From Collinsella aerofaciens (GTDB taxonomy: Bacteria; Actinomycetota; Coriobacteriia; Coriobacteriales; Coriobacteriaceae), in assembly GCF_015548375.1 (NCBI RefSeq), contig NZ_JADMWW010000010.1, forward strand, positions 1-64,000: 64,000 nt of DNA. The letters are read 5' to 3'. Positions 45,253 through 52,562 of this stretch are shown in pieces. A model generated the notes under the pieces. It worked only from the letters and a program-made list of their open reading frames with translations. It was not told the origin of the DNA and ran no database searches. The stretch's first letter is position 1. Each line of letters opens with the position of its first letter. Both the position numbers and the translations under genes were made by a program.

Positions 45253-45437
45253 TTTGAGCACCCCATTACAGTTTCCTCGGTAGAAACTGTCTGGGTGTCG
45301 CTGGCGATGGCCTGCGAAATCGGGGGCATAACGAGCGACAGTACCAGGCTCAAAACGGAAGCTCCGCACAAAACACCTGCCAGCACACGATGTGCCGCTT
45401 TATTGTCCTGCTTAGATTTATCTGAATTTGCTGTCAT
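45249..45437 (-). CDS. Small secreted peptide coupled to the tip adhesin gene
   Basis: 62 residues with a clear signal peptide (HRVLAGVLCGASVLSLVLSL...SQAIA) and a ~16-residue mature tail SDTQTVSTEETVMGCSK. The SD GGGGAGGAG is the strongest in the operon, and the stop overlaps the adhesin start. Not recognised. It could be a translational enhancer for the large gene, a secreted signal, or the relic N-terminus of a fused protein. Confidence 0.65.
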   Translation of the reverse strand: MTANSDKSKQDNKAAHRVLAGVLCGASVLSLVLSLVMPPISQAIASDTQTVSTEETVMGCSK

Positions 45438-45483
45438 CGATGTCTCCTCCCCAAGAGACCGCGATCTTGCTCTTTCACGAATT

Positions 45484-45518
45484 AGTATAGAGCGCGCAAC
45501 CTATAATTGCTCGCGCAA
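45484..45518 (-). promoter_or_regulatory. Pilus operon promoter with direct repeats
   Basis: On the minus strand a -10 TATACT (45484-45489). The motif CGCGCAA is repeated on the plus strand at 45493-45499 and 45512-45518, 19 bp apart, overlapping the spacer and -35 region; a candidate regulator site. The 300 bp further upstream are AT-rich with no gene. Confidence 0.4.
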
Positions 45519-45797
45519 GATATACATATTATTACTCATTGTTTAAACAACGAAAAGCCCGATTCTGTCAATTTCTTTTCTCAGAGTCTTTTCCTTGACA
45601 TTTATTTAATCATGCTGTGTTATTCGATTTTTCAATTATGGAAAACCGCAGGTAGAACTGCTGGCAAATATAGAGAAATGACACTCTGTTGTTATTTGTA
45701 CAACATTTTGTTTTAACCTACTCAATCTGTGAACGGTCGATATTTGGCTGCGAGTGGTCGTTTGTTCACCGCGTCGATTCGCCTCGGAACAATAAGC

Positions 45798-45867
45798 GTC
45801 CCGGCAATCGGTTGCCGGGACGCCTGATCGAACCACCACAAAGGTGCCTGTCCCCTTCGTGGTGGTT
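45798..45867. repeat. Double hairpin including ACCACCACAA palindrome copy 2
   Basis: GTCCCGGCAA / TTGCCGGGAC (45799-45822) is followed by AACCACCAC / GTGGTGGTT (45831-45867) with core CCTGTCCCC. It sits 19 bp beyond the HAD gene stop and probably terminates it. Confidence 0.7.
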
Positions 45868-45885
45868 TTTGTCCAGCGCGCAGTA

Positions 45886-46707
45886 CTACAGCAGGTGCTC
45901 CTGGATAAAGATCGCGATACCGTCTTCGTCGTTGCTCGCGGTTACAAAGTCCGCCGCGGCACGGGTGGCGTCGCTGCCGTTTGCCATGGCCACGCCCACG
46001 CCGGCGTCGGCCACCATGCCGGCGTCGTTGTCCGCATCGCCGAACACGCAAATGTTCTGGAGCCCCATGTCATTGAGTTCCGCGACGCGCCGCAGGCCGC
46101 GCGTCTTGGACACGCGCAGATCCATGAACTCGTAGAGCCACTGCGTGGTTTGCAGAGCCGCCGCCTTAACAGTGTCATCGACAAACGTCGATGCCCGCTC
46201 AATCACCCGCGGCATTACCTCGGGCGCCATGGTAAACATCACCTTGGGCTGCGGCTCGCGCAAGAACTCGGCAAAATCGACCACCTGGTAGGGCACGCCG
46301 TCGACGCGCGACAGGTGCTCGACGCACGCGTTGCTCTCGGGCACGTAGAACACGCCGTCTCGGGGGCAGACGGGCGTTGCCGGAAGGTCCGCCATGTGCT
46401 TGCAGATACGCGCGATGGTCTCGCCCGGCAGCGGATAGCTCAGCTCGTTGATGTCGTGCGCGCGGTCGATGACCTCAGCGCCACCGCAGCCCACGAGCAC
46501 GTCCACCAGGCCTTCGATGCCCCAGAGCTCGTACATGGCCTCGGTCGCGTGGGCGTCACGCCCGGTGCACAGGCCAAAGAGCACGCCGCGCTCGCGCAGG
46601 GCGCGGATCGCCGCCACGGTGCGCGGGGACACCGTGTGCTGGCTCGTGAGCAGCGTGCCGTCGATATCGCAGAACACGGCTTTGATGTGGCTGAAGGTGG
46701 CGTCCAT
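45886..46707 (-). CDS. Cof-type HAD phosphatase
   Basis: 273 residues of the HAD-IIB (Cof) subfamily, usually sugar-phosphate or cofactor phosphatases. Motif I FCDIDGTLL near residue 13 with both catalytic Asp, motif II GLCTGR, and motif III/IV ICVFGDADNDAGMV near 220. A cap domain lies between. Substrate unknown. AAAGGC upstream as SD. Palindromic repeats flank it on both sides. Confidence 0.9.
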   Translation of the reverse strand: MDATFSHIKAVFCDIDGTLLTSQHTVSPRTVAAIRALRERGVLFGLCTGRDAHATEAMYELWGIEGLVDVLVGCGGAEVIDRAHDINELSYPLPGETIARICKHMADLPATPVCPRDGVFYVPESNACVEHLSRVDGVPYQVVDFAEFLREPQPKVMFTMAPEVMPRVIERASTFVDDTVKAAALQTTQWLYEFMDLRVSKTRGLRRVAELNDMGLQNICVFGDADNDAGMVADAGVGVAMANGSDATRAAADFVTASNDEDGIAIFIQEHLL

Positions 46708-46800
46708 GGGGGCCTTTCTGGGTTGTGCGGCGGTGTGGGGTGTATTCGTGAACGGCGTACATGGTATACCAAGGCGCGGGCGCGTCCCGTCAAAGCAAAA

Positions 46801-46833
46801 ACCACCACAAAGGTGTCTGGCCCCTTTGTGGTG
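46801..46833. repeat. ACCACCACAA palindrome, copy 3
   Basis: CCACCACAAAGG / CCTTTGTGGTG around TGTCTGGC. Confidence 0.7.
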
Positions 46834-46869
46834 ACCGGACCCGAAGGGTGGCCTGGCCCGGGGCGCAAA

Positions 46870-46928
46870 CCATCACAACATTCGACGTTTTTCGGCAAAA
46901 TCGCGATTTTCATCGAATGTTGTGATGG
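46870..46928 (+). repeat. CCATCACAACATTCGA palindrome, copy 2
   Basis: Inverted arms CCATCACAACATTCGA / TCGAATGTTGTGATGG; core nearly identical to copy 1. Ends 3 bp before the MFS stop codon. Confidence 0.8.
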
Positions 46929-46931
46929 TTT

Positions 46932-48212
46932 TTACTGCCTTGCGGCACGATCAAAATGCCGGCGTCCAAACAGCAGCAACGCCGCGGGAACTGCCGTCAC
47001 GACCATGCCCGCCCCTACGAGCGCCTGTTGCACGCCAAATGTCGCCGCCAGCCACGGGGCAATCGCCAGCGGGGCCACGCCGGCGAACATATTGCCAAAA
47101 CCCATGACCGAGTTGATGCGACCGAGTTGCTCGAGCGGGGCCGTCGTTTGCACGATCGTGTTGTGGAGCGGGTTGACGACGCCCCAGGCCACACCCAGGG
47201 CAATCTGGCCGACGAGGGTCACACCCACGTACGGCGTTCCCACGTAGAGCAGGCTTCCCAGGCCCACGGACATAAGCGCCGCGAGCAGCGTTTTAAGGTT
47301 GATTAGGTGCGGCGGCAAACGAAGCGCAATAACAGCGCCCAGCACCGCGCCCACACCGCTGGCCGACGAGAGCCAGCCCATCCATTCGACACCGACATGT
47401 AGGACATCGCGGTAGAAGAACGACTCCAGTGGATCGAAGGCGCCGTAGCCAAAGTTTGAAAGAAAAATAATGCAGAACAGCAGGGCGAGGATGCTATTGG
47501 TAAAGACCGTCTTGATACTGGTCGCGAAGGTGACGCGGGCGGATGTGCTGGGGTTGGAGCTTTGTCCCGCACGCCCCCCTTCCTCTGCCGAATCGGCATC
47601 CGCATCTCCGGCGACATGGCTGGTCTGCGGTCTAAAGCCCCAACCGGCGACGAGCGCCAGTACGGTAAAGATCATCATGAGCACGAACACCGCACGCGAC
47701 GACGCAGCAGCTGCGACAAAGCCGCCCAGTGTGGGGCCGACGATAATGCTCACGTTGGAGAACATGGCGATGGCGGAGTTGATGTCTTTGAGCTCGACAG
47801 GATCGTCAGTGAGGTAGGCTGGATAGGATGTGGCGATGGGCTGGGCGAATCCCATCACAAAGCCCAGGAGCACCGCGCCGAGCAGGACGATGCCGGTCGC
47901 GCTGCCAAAAACGAGGATCGCCGCGCCGGTTGCCAACGTGCCCACGATGCTCAGCAAGAAATGACGGCGCGGGCCCCAGGCGTCAAGCGCCGCGCCACCC
48001 GCAAAGGATCCCAAGATCACGAATACGTTCATAAACAGGACGGCCAGCGATGTCGCCACGACCGAGGCATCGTCTGCATAGGTGAGCGTTCCGATGACGC
48101 CGATGAAGTAGCTGGTCTGAAAACCGGTGTAGATGAGAAAGCGCATCGCCACCAGGCGTTTGGCCTGCACGGACAGCGAAGGTTGAGGCTTTGAGAAAAG
48201 AGAGGCGAGCAT
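46932..48212 (-). CDS. Major facilitator superfamily transporter
   Basis: 426 residues with about twelve hydrophobic helices in two halves separated by a charged loop (near 195-230). The N-terminal half carries an MFS motif A-like GGAALDAWGPRRHF in loop 2-3. Resembles small-molecule/drug efflux MFS proteins; substrate not readable. Start 48212 has AAGGAG 7 nt upstream; the frame extends to 48251 without support. Confidence 0.88.
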   Translation of the reverse strand: MLASLFSKPQPSLSVQAKRLVAMRFLIYTGFQTSYFIGVIGTLTYADDASVVATSLAVLFMNVFVILGSFAGGAALDAWGPRRHFLLSIVGTLATGAAILVFGSATGIVLLGAVLLGFVMGFAQPIATSYPAYLTDDPVELKDINSAIAMFSNVSIIVGPTLGGFVAAAASSRAVFVLMMIFTVLALVAGWGFRPQTSHVAGDADADSAEEGGRAGQSSNPSTSARVTFATSIKTVFTNSILALLFCIIFLSNFGYGAFDPLESFFYRDVLHVGVEWMGWLSSASGVGAVLGAVIALRLPPHLINLKTLLAALMSVGLGSLLYVGTPYVGVTLVGQIALGVAWGVVNPLHNTIVQTTAPLEQLGRINSVMGFGNMFAGVAPLAIAPWLAATFGVQQALVGAGMVVTAVPAALLLFGRRHFDRAARQ

Positions 48213-48384
48213 GGAGACTCCTTGTTTCGTACGAATGCGGACGGCGGGCATTCGCCACCGTCTGTCAAATCAATCTATCCGCATGAAACATTAAGGACGC
48301 ATCAAGCCCCTTCTCTCCGTTTTTGCCAGCACGAACTACTTGGTAGATTGTAAGGCATGTCCCACACATCCACCAAAGCAAAAA

Positions 48385-48417
48385 CCGCCACAAAGGTGCC
48401 TGGCCCCTTTGTGGCGG
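48385..48417. repeat. CCGCCACAAAGG palindrome, copy 4
   Basis: CCGCCACAAAGG / CCTTTGTGGCGG arms: the stem has changed (A to G with compensating T to C), while the core TGCCTGGC is kept. A related hairpin TGCCAAAA / TTTTGGCA with core CCTGTCCC follows at 48448-48471. Confidence 0.75.
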
Positions 48418-48497
48418 AAATGACGTTTGCCCAGATAAAACCTGCCAAAATAAACCTGTCCCTTTTTGGCATGTTATGGCAACGCAGCGAGCCGGTT

Positions 48498-48583
48498 CCA
48501 AGTACCCCAGGTCGCCCCGAAAGATGAGCAACGCGTACTTTGGTACGCGAGCGACGGCTTGAGGGGCGAGATGGGGTGCTTGG
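48498..48583. repeat. 86-bp imperfect palindrome after the moaC-mobB gene
   Basis: Outer arms 48498-48518 and 48563-48583 pair with three mismatches; the centre is a GCGTAC-TTTG-GTACGC hairpin (48533-48548). It may act as terminator for the gene starting its stop at 48604. Confidence 0.6.
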
Positions 48584-48603
48584 AGCTGGCGCAGCGTCAA
48601 GCC

Positions 48604-49905
48604 TTAAAGGTGATCTTGGATAAGGTCGCAGATGGCTCGGGCGTCGTTGATGTTGATGGCTCGGGTCGCGAAGCCGGCATCGAATGCCTGGCGCGCCAGA
48701 GCCTCGTTGCAGGCAAGGGCCAGCGTGTGACCATCGACCAGGTCGAGCGAGCTCTTGCCGCGCAGACGGTCAACACCAGAGCGCGCGACCACGATGTTGT
48801 CGAAGCCCTCGGTCTTGTAGCCCTCGATGATCACCACGTCGACATCGTTGTAGCGCGACAGCAGCTCACGCGCGGGCATCTCGTCCTCCTCGCGCGTGTC
48901 GGCGTACTCCGCCCAGCGCGTGGCGCAGATGAGGCCCACGTGCTTGGATCCGGCCTGGTGATGGCGCCAAGTGTCCTTAGCGGGCACATCGATATCAAAG
49001 CCGTGGTGCCCGTGATGTTTGAGCGAACCCACGCGCAGGCCGCGGCGGGTGAGCTCGGCGATAACCTTCTCGACGAGCGTGGTCTTGCCCGAGTTTTGGT
49101 AGCCGATAAACGCGATCGCGGGGACGGCCGGAGTGGGAGCTGCGGGAGCGACGGCGACGGGTGCGCTTGCGGGCGCGGCACCGTCAGCGGCCACGGCCTC
49201 AGTAGCAGCGGCCTGGCGCTCTGCGCGATCCCACACGCCCGAGCGGCCGCCCTCCTTGTGCAACAGGCGCACGTCGACAATCTCCATGCCGCGATCGACG
49301 GCTTTGCACATGTCGTAGATCGTTAGGCACGCGGCACTCGCGCCGGTCAACGCCTCCATCTCGATACCCGTCTTGCCCGTCACGCCGGCCGTAACCAGTA
49401 CGTGAAAGCCAACCTGCCCGTCCGTGCGCGCCGGTGCCCAGCCCTCGGGCACGTCCTCGGCCGGCGTCCCCGCCGCAGCGATGGGCGCAATGTCGCACTT
49501 GCTCTTGGTAATGAGCAACGGATGGCACATGGGGATGATGTCGCTCGTGCGTTTGATGGCCATGATGCCCGCCACGCGCGCGCAAGCGAGCACGTCGCCC
49601 TTTTTGGCGCGGTCCTGCAGCACCATGGCCTGCGTCTCGGGGTGCATTAGGATGGTGCCCTCGGCGATGGCGATGCGATGGGTCTCGGCCTTGTCGGACA
49701 CGTCGACCATGCGCACCTCGCCCTTGGCGTCCACATGCGTCAGCTCGTCGCGACGGGCGTCGCGGGCGGGCTCGGTGGCAGCACTGGCAGTCGGCTGTGC
49801 GGACGCGTCGGCGTTACCAGCATTCGCCGCAGCCGTGCCTTTGTGGGCAGACATCGCGGCCCTGCGAGCGGCCTTGGTGGCATCGGCGTACCTGCTCTTG
49901 GCCAT
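48604..49905 (-). CDS. MoaC-MobB fusion protein, molybdenum cofactor synthesis
   Basis: 433 residues. After an Ala-rich N-terminal linker (1-55), residues ~60-235 are MoaC, cyclic pyranopterin monophosphate synthase (MVDVSDKAETHRIA, IMAIKRTSDIIPMCHPL, GIEMEALTGASAACLTIYDMCKA). A second Ala/Pro linker precedes MobB from ~265 (AFIGYQNSGKTTLVEKVI P-loop, SLKHHGHHGFDID). MoaC completes the MoaA reaction; MobB assists guanine-dinucleotide attachment. The SD GGAGGATG lies inside the moaA stop region, and the genes are 4 bp apart. Confidence 0.92.
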   Translation of the reverse strand: MAKSRYADATKAARRAAMSAHKGTAAANAGNADASAQPTASAATEPARDARRDELTHVDAKGEVRMVDVSDKAETHRIAIAEGTILMHPETQAMVLQDRAKKGDVLACARVAGIMAIKRTSDIIPMCHPLLITKSKCDIAPIAAAGTPAEDVPEGWAPARTDGQVGFHVLVTAGVTGKTGIEMEALTGASAACLTIYDMCKAVDRGMEIVDVRLLHKEGGRSGVWDRAERQAAATEAVAADGAAPASAPVAVAPAAPTPAVPAIAFIGYQNSGKTTLVEKVIAELTRRGLRVGSLKHHGHHGFDIDVPAKDTWRHHQAGSKHVGLICATRWAEYADTREEDEMPARELLSRYNDVDVVIIEGYKTEGFDNIVVARSGVDRLRGKSSLDLVDGHTLALACNEALARQAFDAGFATRAININDARAICDLIQDHL

Positions 49906-49909
49906 ATGA

Positions 49910-50965
49910 TCATCCTCCGATTTGGGACATAAATCGTTGCGTGCCCTCAATTATCGCGTGTTCCTGCGGTTTGTGGGCCACGGCATCGCGCCAAATCGAA
50001 AGTACCTGCATATCGTCACCACGGCGCAGGGCGTCGCGCACCGAATACTCGGCATCACTGAACAGGCACGGACGCACGTTGCCATCGGCCGTCAGGCGCA
50101 GACGGTTGCAATTCGCACAAAAATGGTTGGACATGGCGCTAATGAAACCGACCGTTCCCGTCGCGCCAGGAAAGTGCCAATAGCGCGCAGGGCCCGCGCC
50201 GGCAGGAGCGTCGTTGATGCCGAGCGGCTCGAGCTCGCCCAGCCCCGCCGCGGCTGCCCCGGCATTGATGCGCGCCCGCAGCTCGTCACTCGGCACGGTG
50301 TCGCTCGCGTCCCACAGCTCGGGATTGAGCGCGGGCGCGTGAGGGTCCACAGCGCAATGCGAGCTCGTGTGCTCGTCGCCGATGGGCATGTATTCGATAA
50401 ATCGCAGGTGGATGGGGCGGTCGAGCGTGAGTCGCGCGAGGGCCGCCACATCCTGGTTGAGCCGGCGCACCACAACACAGTTGACCTTAACGGGCTCAAA
50501 GCCCCAAGCCAGCGCCGCGTCGATGCCAGCCATGGTCTGCTCGAGCCGACCCAGACGCGTGATCTTTCCAAAGAGCGTAGGGTCGAGCGTGTCGAGCGAG
50601 ATGTTGACGCGGTTAAGCCCGGCATCTTTGAGCTGCGGCGCCAGCTTGGGCAGCAGGGCGCCGTTGGTGGTGAGCGAGATGTCCTCGATCTGCGGAATCG
50701 CGCGGATGTCGCGAATAAGCGGAATAATACGGCGGCTGACCAGCGGCTCGCCGCCCGTCAGGCGCACGCGGCGAATGCCCTCCCCCGCCACCAAGCGCAC
50801 AAAGCGGGCGATTTCCTCGGCACTGAGCAGCTCGTCGTGTGCACGGGGCGCCACGCCATCGGCCGGCATGCAATAGATGCAGCGGAAATTGCACTTGTCG
50901 GTAACGGCAATGCGCAGGTAGTTGATGTCGCGGCCAAAGCCGTCATGTTGCACGTGCCCGTCCAC
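49910..50965 (-). CDS. moaA: GTP 3',8-cyclase
   Basis: Radical-SAM enzyme that, with MoaC, converts GTP to cyclic pyranopterin monophosphate. 351 residues. N-terminal cluster CNFRCIYC near residue 25, GGEP motif (VRLTGGEPLVSR), and the second cluster CANCNRLRLTADGNVRPC near 300. Starts with GTG at 50965 preceded by GGGGAGGG. First of the two-gene Moco operon; the rest of the pathway is not in the window. Confidence 0.96.
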   Translation of the reverse strand: MDGHVQHDGFGRDINYLRIAVTDKCNFRCIYCMPADGVAPRAHDELLSAEEIARFVRLVAGEGIRRVRLTGGEPLVSRRIIPLIRDIRAIPQIEDISLTTNGALLPKLAPQLKDAGLNRVNISLDTLDPTLFGKITRLGRLEQTMAGIDAALAWGFEPVKVNCVVVRRLNQDVAALARLTLDRPIHLRFIEYMPIGDEHTSSHCAVDPHAPALNPELWDASDTVPSDELRARINAGAAAAGLGELEPLGINDAPAGAGPARYWHFPGATGTVGFISAMSNHFCANCNRLRLTADGNVRPCLFSDAEYSVRDALRRGDDMQVLSIWRDAVAHKPQEHAIIEGTQRFMSQIGG

Positions 50966-51100
50966 GCGGCCCTCCCCTCACGCGGCGTTTTATTCTTCGG
51001 AAAACATAATACCCCACGAGAGAATTATGCCGACACCCGTACGACAGGACAGGTCGCTTCGAGCAAGACCGGCTTCCCAAGCCCATCCTCAGCATACAAA

Positions 51101-51159
51101 CCATCACAACATTCGATGCTTTTCCCGTTTTTGGCGATAAACGTCGAATGTTGTGATGG
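51101..51159 (-). repeat. CCATCACAACATTCGA palindrome, copy 3 (inverted)
   Basis: Same arms as copy 2, with the asymmetric core in the opposite orientation. Lies in the gap between the frameshifted gene and moaA. Confidence 0.8.
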
Positions 51160-51200
51160 CTTGCCTGCCCACGGCACCCCGTAGAAGGACCAAAACGCCC

Positions 51201-52237
51201 CTAAAGGCCGCCGTCCCAGTGTCGAATCACGAATTCTCGCAGGTCGTTTTGACGTTTCTGGAACGCTTCGCTTCGGTCGCACTTAAGGCCCATAGCGAGC
51301 GCGATAGCGTTCATCGCCCGGTGCAATTGCAGCTGGTGGGCAAACTGAGTCCCGGTGAGGACGATCATCCTAAAGCCCAGCGCGCTCAGCACGGTCATGC
51401 GCTCCGCATCCGACGCACTGCGCTGTTTATCAAGATGGTCCGAGCCGTTGTATTCAATCCCCGTACCGCTCGCAGGCGCATATACGTCGATCTCGAAATA
51501 CCCGGCCTTTGCGAGATACTTGAACTCGTTGGGAACATCGACCCGATGGTTGAGCTCGATCTTGGCATATCCCAGCCCTCCCTGGGAACGTTTTGCTACG
51601 ACCATGATTGCAGTGGCCGTCTCCATGGGCGATCGCGCGCCATCGTGCACGCGCTTGAGCACGGCGGCCGCGCGTATGGCCCCCTGACAAGATCGGTTCT
51701 CATTGCAATAGGCAATCAAGTCGGCAACGGTATACCTCTGCCCCATCTCGATATAATCGCCTGTCGACAGATGATTCAAATGGTATCGAGCGCAGATTTC
51801 GTAGCCATATTCCAGCTGCTCGGGCTCGCTCATCCACGAACCCGCTTGGACAAAGCACATGGCCTCATCAACCACTAGAAGGCCCTCTGCCACCTCGATA
51901 AGATGGTCTGAAGGTACGGCGCTCCAAACACGTGGCGCCTGAATCCAGCCGGCGTCGAGCGCTCAAAATCGAAGTTGACGAGCGTGTCGATATGATCGAG
52001 CTCTTCTCGTGGAATACCAAGCGAAACCAGATAGTCGGTAACGATCCCAACTGCCGTTGAAGCCCTCAGCCCCTTGGCATCGAGTCCCAATTTGGGCAGG
52101 CTCGCGGTCGGCTCCGCCTCGTTAGCAAGCGAGTCCTCATCGTATAGGCTGCTTGCTCGCGAGAGCGGCTCGGACGGGCGCGCCACGTTGTGGTACAGCC
52201 AGGCAGTCTTATGGGACAGGACAATCGGCAGGTCCAT
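51201..52237 (-). pseudogene. Frameshifted Vsr/DUF559-type endonuclease-fold protein
   Basis: The 5' part from ATG 52237 (GGAGGG SD, MDLPIVLSHKTAWLYH) reads to GFRRHVF and then leaves frame; the continuation WSAVPSDHLIEVAEGLL...DEAM is in another frame to 51201. The shift lies in the T-run at 51926-51928. The restored protein is about 345 residues, with a C-terminal nuclease-like segment GIEYNGSDHLDKQ...DAERMTVLSALGFRMIVLT as in Vsr/DUF559 proteins. Similar proteins seem common in this class of bacteria (memory). Could be a true null, phase variant or sequencing error. Confidence 0.75.
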
Positions 52238-52341
52238 GAGCCCTCCAATGGAGTCGGATAACCAACCTTATTCCCCTGCCCACGGGTCCGCACACCTTCG
52301 TGCGCAAGAAAGCGATTCCACCCGGTCGAGTGGCAGAAAAA

Positions 52342-52400
52342 CCATCACAACATTCGATGCTTTTCCCGTTTTTGGCAAAAAACGTCGAATGTTGTGATGG
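52342..52400 (-). repeat. CCATCACAACATTCGA palindrome, copy 4 (inverted)
   Basis: Nearly identical to copy 3. It is the last host-type repeat before the mobile element, so the element boundary lies between here and 52550. Confidence 0.8.
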
Positions 52401-52530
52401 TTTGAGGCGAGGTGAGGGGCACGGAGGGGTCAAAGCATCGTACTCGGAGCGTGACTTTTTTCGCCCTGCCGCCAACACAAACCTTGACTCTACAAGGCTT
52501 AATAGTGACAAGTAACTATTTTGTCGCAGA

Positions 52531-52562
52531 GAACGGTGTGACCCGAAGGTCACGCCGTTTTT
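52531..52562. terminator. Hairpin overlapping the recombinase stop codon
   Basis: AACGGTGTGACC-CGAA-GGTCACGCCGTT followed by TTTCTG on the plus strand. The minus-strand recombinase TGA (52550-52552) lies inside the 3' arm. Confidence 0.75.
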
